Assembly: GCF_034314165.1 (NCBI RefSeq)
Contig: NZ_JAVIWK010000001.1
Location: 6,339,001 to 6,403,000 of the forward strand
DNA from: Pseudomonas sp. Bout1
GTDB taxonomy: Bacteria; Pseudomonadota; Gammaproteobacteria; Pseudomonadales; Pseudomonadaceae
DNA: 64,000 bases
Direction of reading: 5' to 3'
Under the pieces are notes generated by a model. The model saw nothing but the letters and a program-made list of their open reading frames with translations, did no database searches and was not told the DNA's origin. Every line of letters begins with the position of its first letter. The first letter of the stretch is position 1. Position numbers and translations under genes: made by a program. Below, piece by piece: positions 54,166 through 62,741 of the stretch.

Positions 54166-55416
54166 TCACGCCAACGCATCAACAATGACCTGCGCCGTAC
54201 CCAGCAGCGGCGCATCCCCTCTAAACGCCCCAATCACCTGCAACCCCACCGGCAACTCCCCTTCACTACGTGGCACCGGCACATTCACCTGCGGCAAACC
54301 AAACGCGCCCCAGAACTTGATGAAGTCCGACGGGCCCGTGGTCTCCAGCCCCGCCGGCGCCAGCATCCCGCAGGAAACACTCAACATCGCATCAAACGGC
54401 TGGCAGATTTGCGCGAGCTGCGGGGCCAGTTGTGCGAGGCGTGCCTTGGCCGCCGACTCCTGCTCCCAACTCGTCGCCTTGGCACGCTCGATCATGGCCA
54501 ACGTCGAATCACTGAGTAACTCGGGATGAGACTGAAATTCCTTGGCCAATGAGCGGGCACCTTCGCAATCGTTGATCACCTGGTGATCATCGAAAACACT
54601 GTCGAACGCCTCGGGCAACACGACCTCACTGACTAGAGGGCCCAACCCAGCGATCGCTTGCTCGATAGCCTGGGCCACCACCGGCTGCACATCCGGCCAG
54701 CGAGAGGTACGGCAAAAACCCAGCCGCAAAGGCCGGCGCCCGGCCTCAACAGTCGGAAACCCTGGAATCAAAACCCGCGCCACCCGCTCAAGGTCGCGCA
54801 CCGAACGCCCATACCAGCCCACCGTGTCGAAGCTCGGCGCCAGCGGTTTCACGCCTTCCAGCGAGACCAGTCCAAACGATGGCTTGAAGGCATACAGCCC
54901 GCAATAAGCCGCCGGCTTGAGCAGCGACCCAGCCGTCTGGGTACCCAACGCCAACGGGAAAAACCCGGCCGCCATGCCCGCCGCAGAACCCGCACTGGAG
55001 CTACCCGGCGTACGAGACAGATCAAGCGGGTTACGCGTCGGCCCCGTGTTCATGTAGGCAAATTCAGTGGTGTGGGTCTTGCCCATGATGATCGCGCCCG
55101 CCTGGCGCAGCAGCGTCACCACATGGGCATCCCGCGAGGGACGATTGCCCTGGTAAATCGGCGAATAGAACTCGGTTGGATGGTCGGCGGTATCAAAGAT
55201 GTCCTTGATACCCACGGGCACGCCCACCAGCAACCCGGCACGGCCTTCAAGATGCCTTGCCTGCTCGCGTACCGCTTCAGGATCGAAAGATACAAACGCC
55301 TGAATCTGCGGCTCGTCGACACCTATCCGTCCAAGAAAATGCTCTGCAATCGAGGCAGGTGTACCCGCACCAGAGCACACCGACTCGGCAATGCCCGTCG
55401 CGTCGAGGTCGTTCAT
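54166..55416 (-). CDS. Amidase signature family enzyme
   Basis: A 416-residue amide hydrolase. The Ser-cisSer-Lys triad is visible: Lys in GVPVGIKDIFD, cis-Ser in RTPGSSSAGSAAGMA and nucleophile Ser in LGTQTAGSLLKPAAYCG. The ATG at 55416 follows GAGGG at five bases; the frame upstream is VOC gene shadow. It starts 10 bases after the VOC gene, so they are one transcript, divergent from a LysR regulator. The substrate is unknown; small amides or ureido compounds are typical. Confidence 0.87.
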   Translation of the reverse strand: MNDLDATGIAESVCSGAGTPASIAEHFLGRIGVDEPQIQAFVSFDPEAVREQARHLEGRAGLLVGVPVGIKDIFDTADHPTEFYSPIYQGNRPSRDAHVVTLLRQAGAIIMGKTHTTEFAYMNTGPTRNPLDLSRTPGSSSAGSAAGMAAGFFPLALGTQTAGSLLKPAAYCGLYAFKPSFGLVSLEGVKPLAPSFDTVGWYGRSVRDLERVARVLIPGFPTVEAGRRPLRLGFCRTSRWPDVQPVVAQAIEQAIAGLGPLVSEVVLPEAFDSVFDDHQVINDCEGARSLAKEFQSHPELLSDSTLAMIERAKATSWEQESAAKARLAQLAPQLAQICQPFDAMLSVSCGMLAPAGLETTGPSDFIKFWGAFGLPQVNVPVPRSEGELPVGLQVIGAFRGDAPLLGTAQVIVDALA

Positions 55417-55426
55417 CAGCGCGCCC

Positions 55427-55852
55427 TCACTTGGCAAACAACTGCCCAATGTCCTTGAAGGCCTTGAACTCCAGCGCATTGCCGCACGGGTCAAACAGAA
55501 ACAACGTCGCCTGCTCACCCACCTGGCCCTTGAAGCGAATGTGCGGTTCCAACACAAACTGAGTGTTGCGCGCTTGCAAACGCTCCGCCAACGCATGCCA
55601 ATCATCCCAACTCAGCACCACGCCAAAATGCGGCACCGGCACGTTGTGGCCATCCACCGCATTAGTGTGCGCCGCTTCTTGAGAGGCGGTTTTCGGATGT
55701 TCATGAATCACCAGTTGGTGCCCGAAGAAGTCGAAGTCGACCCAGTGATCACTGGCGCGCCCCTCTTCGAGGCCAAACACCTCGCCGTAAAACTGCCGCG
55801 CAGCCGCCAAGTCGAATACCGGAATTGCCAGGTGAAAAGGTGCCAGTGCCAT
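55427..55852 (-). CDS. VOC family (glyoxalase/dioxygenase-like) protein
   Basis: A 141-residue vicinal-oxygen-chelate protein with two beta-alpha-beta modules. Likely metal ligands are His in [11 protein letters not shown], His in [11 protein letters not shown] and Glu in [10 protein letters not shown], a His-His-Glu set. First gene of a two-gene unit with the amidase, directly divergent from the LysR regulator. The reaction is not predictable. Confidence 0.82.
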   Translation of the reverse strand: MALAPFHLAIPVFDLAAARQFYGEVFGLEEGRASDHWVDFDFFGHQLVIHEHPKTASQEAAHTNAVDGHNVPVPHFGVVLSWDDWHALAERLQARNTQFVLEPHIRFKGQVGEQATLFLFDPCGNALEFKAFKDIGQLFAK

Positions 55853-55904
55853 CAGGTCTAACCTCTATGGGTATTAAGTCCTTGCGAGTCTAGCCTTGCT
55901 TTCA

Positions 55905-55934
55905 TCGATGGAAAGACGATAGTTTTCGCATCGA
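55905..55934. promoter_or_regulatory. Candidate LysR operator between the VOC and LysR genes
   Basis: Interrupted palindrome TCGATG-GAAA ... TTTTC-G-CATCGA, 30 bases long, 31 bases upstream of the LysR ATG and 53 bases from the VOC start. The position in the divergent gap suits an autoregulatory LysR binding site. Confidence 0.55.
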
Positions 55935-55965
55935 GCTCAAATTATTTTGATCAATCGAGACGCCC

Positions 55966-56832
55966 ATGCTGCGCGAACTGAAAACCTTTATCGCCGTCAC
56001 CCGCCATGGCACGTTCGCGGCAGCCGGCATGCACATCGGGCTGACGCAGTCGGCGGTCAGCGCGCAGATCCGCCAGCTGGAGCAGCTGCTCGGTGTGCAG
56101 TTGTTCGACCGCACCGGGCGCCAGGCCAAGCTGAATGCGGCGGGCACTCGCGCGCTGCCGCTGGCCAAGGAGATTCTCGAGACGTTCAACCGCATGGCGG
56201 TGCCGGTGGATGCCAACGAATACCGTGGCGAGTTGAAAGTCGGCGCCATTACCACCGCCCAGACCGGCCTGCTACCGCAAGCCCTGGTGCGCTTGCGCCA
56301 GGCGGCGCCGACGGTGGAATGCAAATTGGTGCCGGGGGTTTCCCTGGAGCTGCTCAGTCAGGTGGACGCGGGCGAGCTGGATTCGGCGATCATCATTCGC
56401 CCGCCCTTTGATTTGCCCAAGGAGCTGCACGTGCAGGTGCTGCGCAAGGAGCCGTTTGTGTTGATCGTGCCGCAAACGGTCAAGGGTGACGACCCACTGC
56501 AACTGCTCGCCGCTCATCCCCATGTACGCTACGACCGCGCTTCGTTTGGCGGGCGGCTGGTCAGTCGTTTCCTGCGGGATCAACGCCTGGACGTGCAGGT
56601 GGCGCTGGAGTTGGACGAGATTGAGGCGCTGGTCAAAATGGTCGAATGCGGCCTCGGCGTTTCACTGGTTCCCCACGCCGGGCTGTGGCTGGATCGCACA
56701 CCGCAGGTGCGTGTCATCCGTTTGGGCGAACTGACCTTTCACCGGGAAATCATCCTGCTCAGCCGCTACAGCCAGCGCAACCTTCCCGTGCCGCAACTCT
56801 TTGCCCGGTGCCTGTTGGCAGGCGTGACCTGA
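55966..56832 (+). CDS. LysR-type transcriptional regulator
   Basis: A 288-residue LTTR. N-terminal winged helix (LRELKTFIAVTRHGTFAAAG then LTQSAVSAQIRQLEQLLGV, ending LFDRTGRQAKLNAAG) and a C-terminal effector domain from about residue 90. It is divergent from the VOC-amidase pair, which it probably controls. Effector unknown. A terminator follows. Confidence 0.9.
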   Translation: MLRELKTFIAVTRHGTFAAAGMHIGLTQSAVSAQIRQLEQLLGVQLFDRTGRQAKLNAAGTRALPLAKEILETFNRMAVPVDANEYRGELKVGAITTAQTGLLPQALVRLRQAAPTVECKLVPGVSLELLSQVDAGELDSAIIIRPPFDLPKELHVQVLRKEPFVLIVPQTVKGDDPLQLLAAHPHVRYDRASFGGRLVSRFLRDQRLDVQVALELDEIEALVKMVECGLGVSLVPHAGLWLDRTPQVRVIRLGELTFHREIILLSRYSQRNLPVPQLFARCLLAGVT

Positions 56833-56841
56833 AACGCCAAA

Positions 56842-56868
56842 AAAAGCCGCACATCCGTGCGGCTTTTT
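56842..56868. terminator. Bidirectional terminator between the LysR and PQQ-dehydrogenase genes
   Basis: AAAAGCCGCAC (56842-56852) pairs with GTGCGGCTTTT (56857-56867) around ATCC, with A-run and T-run on either side. It serves both convergent genes. Confidence 0.9.
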
Positions 56869-56874
56869 CAGGCC

Positions 56875-59235
56875 CTATTTCTTGGGCAACGCGTAGGCAA
56901 TCACATAATCCCCACGGTCCGGCGACTGTCGAGCGCCACCGGCAGTGAGCACGATGTATTGCGTGCCCGTCTTGGGCGACACGTAGGTCATCGGCCCGGA
57001 CTGGCTACCCACCGGCAGGCGGGATTTCCAGATCTCGTTACCGTTGCCGGTGTCGAAGGCACGCAGGTAGAAGTCCTGGGTGCCCGCGAAGAACAACAGG
57101 CCAGACTGGGTCGCCAGGGACGCGCCAAGGGTCGGCATGCCAATCGGAATCGGCATGTGCATGCGGATGCCCAGCGGGCCGGTGTCTTCCACCGCGCCCA
57201 CCGGTACTTGCCACATCAGCTTGTGGGTTTTCAGGTCGATGGCCGACATCGTGCCAAACGGCGGCTTCTGACACGGAATGCCCGCCGCCGAAAGGAAGCG
57301 CTCGCGCATCGCACCAAACGGCGTACCTTCTTGCGGCACCACGCCCATTTCGATGCCGCTGGCGCCCGCGGCAATCTTGTCGCGTGGGATCATGTAGTTG
57401 GCCAGGCCCAGGCGCATGTCGTTAACAAACATATAGTGGGTGTTCGGGTCCACCGACACGCTGCCCCAGTTCATCCCGCCCAGCGAACCCGGGAATTGCA
57501 ACGCCCGGTCCAAACCCGGCGGCGTATAAACGCCCTCATGGCGCATGCCTTTAAACTGGATGCGGCACATCAGTTGGTCAAACGGTGTAGCGCCCCACAT
57601 GTCGGATTCGGTCAGTTGCTGATTGCCGATCGAAGGCATGTCCACGGAGAACGGCTGGGTCGGCGAATAACGCTCGCCAGGTACATTGCCCTGAGGCACC
57701 GGACGCTCTTCAACCCGGGCGATGGGCACGCCGGTTTCGCGGTTGAGCAGGAAGATTTCGCCCTGCTTGGTGACTTGAGCCAGCGCCGGCTGCACGCCGC
57801 CATTGCCATCCGGAATGTCATAGAGCAGCGGTTGCGCCGGCAGGTCGAAGTCCCACAGGTCGTGGTGGGTGGTCTGGAAATGCCAGCGCACCTGGCCGGT
57901 CTTCACGTCGATGGCGACGATGGAGGAGTTCCACTTGTCGTCATAGGCGGTGCGCTCACCGGCGAAAAAGTCCGGGGTGGCGTTACCGGTGGGCAGGTAG
58001 ACCAGGCCGAGTTTGGCGTCGTAGGACATGGCCGACCACACGTTCGGCGTGCCACGGGTGTAGGTCTCGCCCGCAGGCGGGCGTTTGGTAGTGTTCGGAT
58101 TGCCCGGGTCCCAGGCCCACACCAGTTCGCCGCTGTGCACGTCAAAGGCGCGCACCACGCCTGGCGGTTCGCCGGTAGAGAAGTTGTCTGCCACACGCCC
58201 GCCGACGATCACCACATTGCCCGCTACCAATGGCGTCGAGGTTTGCTGGTAATAGCCGGGCTTCACTTCGCCCATGTCGGTTTTCAGGTCGACAGTGCCG
58301 TGGTCGCCGAAGTCTTCGCAAGGCGCACCGGTTTCAGCATTGATCGCAATCAATCGGGCATCGCCGGTCGGCAGGAACAGACGTTTCACACAGGCTTTAG
58401 CGCTGGCAGGTTGCTCGCTGGCGCTGCTGTCAAAATAGCCCAGCCCACGGCAACGCTGCCAGTTGGGGCCGCTGCCCTGCGGGTCGAACTTCCAGCGCTG
58501 GGCGCCGGTGTCGGCATCCAGGGAAAATACTTTGCCGTAGGCGGTACACACGTAAACGCTGTCACCGATCTGCAGCGGGGTGTTCTGGTCTTCGGCGCCG
58601 GCGCCGTTGCTCTCGGGGATGTCGCCGGTGTGGAAGGTCCAGGCCACCTGTAGCTTGTCGACGTTGCCTTTGTTGATCTGCTCCAGCGCGGCAAACCGAT
58701 TGCCGGCGGTGGTATTGCCCCAGTGGGCCCAGTCTTTTTGCTCGGTGCCCGGTTTCACCGGGGTGACCGCAGGCTCACTGCTGGCCTTGACCACGTGGGT
58801 GGGCACAAACATGTACGCCAGGGTGGCGACCACGCCAAGGCCCAGCAATCCGGCAACCCCATAGGCGCCGCGCCCGGGTGACGATCCAGACGCGCGGGCG
58901 AGCTGTGGATAAATCAGCGCAACCACCAGGCCGATGACGGCGAAGGTCAGTACCCGCGAGACCAGTGGCCAGTATTCCAGGCCAGTGTCCCATACCGCCC
59001 AGATCGCGGTCAGTACCAGCGCCACGGCGTATAGCCATGCACCCTGAGGCTTGCGCTTGGCGACCAGCACGCCAGAGACCAGCATCGCCAGGCCCATCAG
59101 CAGGAAATACCAACTTCCGCCCAGCACCACCAGGTAACCACCACCGCCCGCCAGGCCCAGGCCGATCAAGGCGATCAGCAGTCCCAACCCCGCCAGCAAC
59201 ACTTTGCTGCCGGTGGCAGCCCCAAAGTTATTCAT
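56875..59235 (-). CDS. Membrane-bound PQQ-dependent dehydrogenase (glucose/quinate/shikimate class)
   Basis: A 786-residue quinoprotein. Five N-terminal membrane helices (to about residue 140) are followed by a periplasmic beta-propeller with PQQ motifs; TTHHDLWDFDLPAQPLLYD carries the conserved Asp near the cofactor. Electrons go to ubiquinone in this class. The ATG at 59235 lies ten bases after AAGGA. Substrate is uncertain: glucose is possible, but the neighbour is a sugar-type binding protein rather than the OprB porin, so another polyol or quinate is also plausible. It shares a 195-base divergent promoter region. Confidence 0.88.
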   Translation of the reverse strand: MNNFGAATGSKVLLAGLGLLIALIGLGLAGGGGYLVVLGGSWYFLLMGLAMLVSGVLVAKRKPQGAWLYAVALVLTAIWAVWDTGLEYWPLVSRVLTFAVIGLVVALIYPQLARASGSSPGRGAYGVAGLLGLGVVATLAYMFVPTHVVKASSEPAVTPVKPGTEQKDWAHWGNTTAGNRFAALEQINKGNVDKLQVAWTFHTGDIPESNGAGAEDQNTPLQIGDSVYVCTAYGKVFSLDADTGAQRWKFDPQGSGPNWQRCRGLGYFDSSASEQPASAKACVKRLFLPTGDARLIAINAETGAPCEDFGDHGTVDLKTDMGEVKPGYYQQTSTPLVAGNVVIVGGRVADNFSTGEPPGVVRAFDVHSGELVWAWDPGNPNTTKRPPAGETYTRGTPNVWSAMSYDAKLGLVYLPTGNATPDFFAGERTAYDDKWNSSIVAIDVKTGQVRWHFQTTHHDLWDFDLPAQPLLYDIPDGNGGVQPALAQVTKQGEIFLLNRETGVPIARVEERPVPQGNVPGERYSPTQPFSVDMPSIGNQQLTESDMWGATPFDQLMCRIQFKGMRHEGVYTPPGLDRALQFPGSLGGMNWGSVSVDPNTHYMFVNDMRLGLANYMIPRDKIAAGASGIEMGVVPQEGTPFGAMRERFLSAAGIPCQKPPFGTMSAIDLKTHKLMWQVPVGAVEDTGPLGIRMHMPIPIGMPTLGASLATQSGLLFFAGTQDFYLRAFDTGNGNEIWKSRLPVGSQSGPMTYVSPKTGTQYIVLTAGGARQSPDRGDYVIAYALPKK

Positions 59236-59332
59236 CGCGCAAACGTCCTTCCTGTTTATACCCAACTGGAAATAATGTACCAAACAGTTACTTTTAACAA
59301 TCTGGCACAAATCAATGTGTGCGATCAGCGGC

Positions 59333-59376
59333 GAAAATAAATTCCGAGGCTTACTTGAAGTGGAATTTTATTTCCA
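59333..59376. promoter_or_regulatory. AT-rich inverted repeat in the divergent dehydrogenase/binding-protein gap
   Basis: GAAAATAAATTCC (59333-59345) and GGAATTTTATTTC (59362-59374) match in 11 of 13 positions as an inverted repeat. A tighter palindrome, TGGAA-N6-TTCCA, lies at 59361-59376. Likely operator(s) for one regulator acting on both genes; the regulator is not identified. Confidence 0.5.
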
Positions 59377-59430
59377 ATAATGTCTACGTCAGAAACTTTG
59401 TCGCACCAAAACAATAAAAAGGAACCTGTC

Positions 59431-60342
59431 ATGAAGCGTCTGCTTGGCTGTGCCTGTGCCCTGTTGCTGTCCACTGCCGCCCACGCCGAGTTGCGCATCG
59501 GGGTATCCGTCGGACAGTTTGATAACTACGTTTCCTACCTGGTGCAGGCCATGCAGGATCGGGCCAAGGCCTCGCCTGATGGAGTCAAGCTGCAGGTGGA
59601 AGATTCCGCCAGCGATGTAGTCCGCCAGTTGAACCAGGTCGAAAGCTTCATCAGCCAGAAAGTCGACGCGATCATCGTCAACCCGGCGGACACCGCGGCC
59701 ACCCGCAAGATCACCGAGAAGGCCAACGCCGCCGGTATCCCGCTGGTGTACATGAACAGCCGTCCCGAGGTGGACACCTTCCCGCCAGGTGTAGTCTTCG
59801 TCGGCACCGACGAGCGCGCCATTGGCCGGATGCAAATGGAATACCTGGCCGAGAAGATGGGCGGCAAAGGTAACCTGGCAATCATCCTTGGCCGTCTCGC
59901 CCACAGTGATACCGGCAAACGCACCAATGGGGTCAAGGACGTGCTGGCCAAGTACCCCGAGATCAAAGTCGTTGAAGAACAGTCCGGCGACTGGCAGCGC
60001 GAAAAAGGCATGGACCTGATGAACGATTGGCTGACCAAGGGCCAAACCATCAACGCCGTGGCTTCCAACAATGACGAGATGGGCATCGGCGCCGCCATGG
60101 CCCTGCGCCAGACGGGGCGCCAGGACATTCTGGTCGGCGGCATCGACGGTACGCCGGACGGTTTGCAGGCGCTGAAAAAAGGCCAGTTGGCAGTCACCGT
60201 ATTCCGCGACCCGGTGGCCATCGGTGCGGGCTCGGTGGACGCCGCGCTGATGCTGATCAAGCACGCCGCCCTACAAGGCGATGTATGGGTTCCTACGCAA
60301 TTGGTCACCCCGGAAAACTACCAGCAGTTCCTGCACAACTGA
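59431..60342 (+). CDS. Orphan sugar-type ABC substrate-binding protein
   Basis: A 303-residue periplasmic binding protein of the ribose/inositol class (Peripla_BP_4). The signal peptide ends at AAHA (residues 1-19); the mature protein begins ELRIGVSVGQFDNYVSYLVQ, with VDAIIVNPADTAATRKI, GNLAIILGRLAHSDTG and NNDEMGIGAAMALRQTG. AAGGA precedes the ATG at 59431. No ATPase or permease gene is nearby. It is divergent from a PQQ-dependent dehydrogenase gene. It may serve a transporter encoded elsewhere or a sensory role. Confidence 0.86.
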   Translation: MKRLLGCACALLLSTAAHAELRIGVSVGQFDNYVSYLVQAMQDRAKASPDGVKLQVEDSASDVVRQLNQVESFISQKVDAIIVNPADTAATRKITEKANAAGIPLVYMNSRPEVDTFPPGVVFVGTDERAIGRMQMEYLAEKMGGKGNLAIILGRLAHSDTGKRTNGVKDVLAKYPEIKVVEEQSGDWQREKGMDLMNDWLTKGQTINAVASNNDEMGIGAAMALRQTGRQDILVGGIDGTPDGLQALKKGQLAVTVFRDPVAIGAGSVDAALMLIKHAALQGDVWVPTQLVTPENYQQFLHN

Positions 60343-60355
60343 GCCAAACGCCGTC

Positions 60356-60402
60356 GCGAGCATCAAGGGGAACGAGCCTGTAACATGCTCGCCCATTGAT
60401 GC
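60356..60402 (+). promoter_or_regulatory. Mutually exclusive hairpins before the Lrp-type gene
   Basis: GCGAGCAT (60356-60363) pairs with ATGCTCGC (60385-60392); alternatively GCATCAA (60360-60366) pairs with TTGATGC (60396-60402). The shared GCAT makes the two folds exclusive. It lies just upstream of the ribosome binding site at 60410-60413. Confidence 0.4.
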
Positions 60403-60419
60403 CCGCGCCGGAGAACACC

Positions 60420-60881
60420 TTGCCTGCCTCTCACCCTCCCGTCCTTGATGAAATCGACCGCCAGTTGATTGCCGCCTTGCAGATCAACGCCCGCGAAAGC
60501 GTGGCCATGCTCGCTCGGCAACTGGGCATCGCCCGCACCACCGTTACCTCACGCCTGGCACGCCTGGAAAAAACCCAGGTGATTACCGGCTATGGCGTGC
60601 GCCTGAGCCAGCGGGTGGTGAATGGCGGTTTGCAGGCCTACGTGGGGATCACCGTGCAACCGCGCTCCGGCAAGGAAGTGCTGCGCCGGATCAGCGCCAT
60701 GGCGCAGGTTCAGCAGTTGTGTGCGGTGAGCGGAGAGTTCGATTACGTGGCCTGGCTGCGCACCGATTCGCCGGAGCAGCTGGATCAACTGCTCGACCAG
60801 ATCGGCAGTGTCGACGGCGTGGAGAAGACCACCACCTCGATCATCCTCAGTAACAAATTGGATCGCGGCCAACCAGTCTGA
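60420..60881 (+). CDS. Lrp/AsnC family regulator, likely of davBA
   Basis: About 153 residues: N-terminal helix-turn-helix (LDEIDRQLIAALQINARESV, ARTTVTSRLARLEKTQVI) and a C-terminal RAM ligand-binding domain. I prefer TTG at 60420 because GGAG lies six bases upstream; ATG at 60399 would add seven residues but has no ribosome binding site. It precedes the lysine genes davB and davA by 146 bases in the same direction. Lrp-type proteins often sense the amino acid whose catabolism they control, so lysine is a plausible effector. Confidence 0.85.
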   Translation: MPASHPPVLDEIDRQLIAALQINARESVAMLARQLGIARTTVTSRLARLEKTQVITGYGVRLSQRVVNGGLQAYVGITVQPRSGKEVLRRISAMAQVQQLCAVSGEFDYVAWLRTDSPEQLDQLLDQIGSVDGVEKTTTSIILSNKLDRGQPV

Positions 60882-60915
60882 CCACCATGCTCGTCACTCT
60901 GACTAAAAACAATTC

Positions 60916-60941
60916 AATACGACGACACATTGCGTCTTATT
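60916..60941. promoter_or_regulatory. Candidate Lrp-type operator upstream of davB
   Basis: AATACGACG (60916-60924) and CGTCTTATT (60933-60941) form an inverted repeat with eight of nine matching pairs and an eight-base centre. It lies 86 bases upstream of the davB start. TATACT at 60982-60987 is a possible -10 for davBA. Confidence 0.5.
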
Positions 60942-61027
60942 AACGAACGCTACGATCCCTAGAATGGCTGCCATCTTTTCCTATACTCAACGGGTCGCGC
61001 CCCGCCGAGTCGCCAGCAAGGTCAGCC

Positions 61028-62731
61028 ATGAGCATTCCTTCCAGCACCATCAGCAAGCCCAATCGCCACCCTGCCAACGGCAAAAAGCCGATCACCATTT
61101 TTGGCCCGGACTTTCCGTTCGCCTTTGATGACTGGATCGAACACCCGGCGGGCCTGGGCAGCATTCCGGCCGCCAACCACGGCGCCGAAGTGGCGATCGT
61201 CGGCGCCGGGATTGCCGGGCTGGTGGCCGCCTATGAGCTGATGAAGCTGGGCCTGAAGCCCGTGGTGTATGAAGCCTCGAAAATGGGTGGCCGCCTGCGC
61301 TCCCAGGCGTTTGAAGGCGCCGAAGGCATCATCGCGGAACTGGGCGGCATGCGTTTTCCGGTGTCGTCCACCGCGTTCTATCACTATGTGGACAAGCTGG
61401 GACTTGAGACCAAGCCATTTCCCAACCCGCTGACGCCCGCTTCCGGCAGCACGGTCATCGACCTTGAAGGCCAGACTCACTACGCACAGAAACTTGCCGA
61501 CCTGCCTGCACTGTTCCAGGAAGTGGCTGACGCCTGGGCCGACGCTTTAGAGGCCGGCTCGCAATTCGGCGATATCCAGCAAGCGATCCGCGACCGTGAC
61601 GTACCACGCCTGAAAGCGCTGTGGAATACCCTGGTGCCGTTGTGGGACGACCGCACCTTCTACGACTTCGTCGCCACCTCCAAGGCGTTCGCCAAGTTGT
61701 CGTTCCACCACCGCGAAGTATTCGGCCAGGTCGGCTTCGGCACCGGCGGCTGGGACTCGGACTTCCCCAACTCGATGCTGGAAATCTTCCGCGTGGTGAT
61801 GACCAACTGCGACGATCACCAGCACCTGGTGGTCGGCGGCGTGGCCCAAGTGCCCATGGGCATCTGGCGCCATGTACCGGAGCGTTGCGCCCACTGGCCC
61901 GAAGGCACCAGCCTCAGCTCGCTGCACAACGGCGCGCCGCGGGCCGGGGTCAAGCGCATTGCCCACGCCCCGGACGGCCGTTTCGCCGTCACCGACAACT
62001 ACGGTGATACCCGCGAATACGCCGCCGTGCTGACCACCTGCCAGAGCTGGCTGCTGACCACCCAGATCGAGTGCGACGAAACCCTGTTCTCGCAAAAGAT
62101 GTGGATGGCCCTCGACCGTACCCGCTACATGCAATCGTCGAAGACCTTCGTGATGGTCGACCGGCCATTCTGGAAGGACAAGGACCCAGAGACCGGCCGC
62201 GACTTGATGAGCATGACGCTGACCGACCGCCTGACCCGTGGCACCTACCTGTTCGACAACGGTGACGACAAGCCGGGGGTGATATGCCTGTCCTATTCCT
62301 GGATGAGCGACGCCCTGAAAATGCTCCCGCAGCCGATCGAGAAGCGCGTGAAACTGGCCCTCGACGCATTGAAAAAGATCTACCCGAAAGTCGACATCGC
62401 CGCGCGCATCATCGGCGACCCGATCACCGTGTCGTGGGAAGCCGACCCGCACTTTCTCGGGGCGTTCAAGGGCGCGCTGCCGGGCCACTATCGCTACAAC
62501 CAGCGGATGTATGCGCACTTCATGCAGAAGGACATGCCGGCCGAGCAACGCGGTATTTTCATCGCCGGTGACGACGTGTCGTGGACGCCTGCGTGGGTGG
62601 AAGGCGCCGTGCAGACCTCGCTGAATGCGGTGTGGGGCATCATGACCCACTTCGGCGGCAGTACTCACCCGCAGAACCCGGGCCCGGGGGATGTGTTCGA
62701 TGAACTCGGGCCGATTGCGCTGCCCGAATAA
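61028..62731 (+). CDS. davB: L-lysine 2-monooxygenase
   Basis: A 567-residue FAD enzyme of the monoamine/amino-acid oxidase fold that converts L-lysine to 5-aminovaleramide with CO2 release. It carries NRHPANGKKPITIFGPDFPF, the FAD loop AIVGAGIAGLVAAYE near residues 56-70, VVYEASKMGGRLRSQ, GGMRFP and the C-terminal FAD motif IFIAGDDVSWTPAWVEGAVQ. The N-terminal region matches what I remember of P. putida DavB. It is followed by davA after 10 bases. Confidence 0.94.
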   Translation: MSIPSSTISKPNRHPANGKKPITIFGPDFPFAFDDWIEHPAGLGSIPAANHGAEVAIVGAGIAGLVAAYELMKLGLKPVVYEASKMGGRLRSQAFEGAEGIIAELGGMRFPVSSTAFYHYVDKLGLETKPFPNPLTPASGSTVIDLEGQTHYAQKLADLPALFQEVADAWADALEAGSQFGDIQQAIRDRDVPRLKALWNTLVPLWDDRTFYDFVATSKAFAKLSFHHREVFGQVGFGTGGWDSDFPNSMLEIFRVVMTNCDDHQHLVVGGVAQVPMGIWRHVPERCAHWPEGTSLSSLHNGAPRAGVKRIAHAPDGRFAVTDNYGDTREYAAVLTTCQSWLLTTQIECDETLFSQKMWMALDRTRYMQSSKTFVMVDRPFWKDKDPETGRDLMSMTLTDRLTRGTYLFDNGDDKPGVICLSYSWMSDALKMLPQPIEKRVKLALDALKKIYPKVDIAARIIGDPITVSWEADPHFLGAFKGALPGHYRYNQRMYAHFMQKDMPAEQRGIFIAGDDVSWTPAWVEGAVQTSLNAVWGIMTHFGGSTHPQNPGPGDVFDELGPIALPE

Positions 62732-62741
62732 GGAGCTGCCC

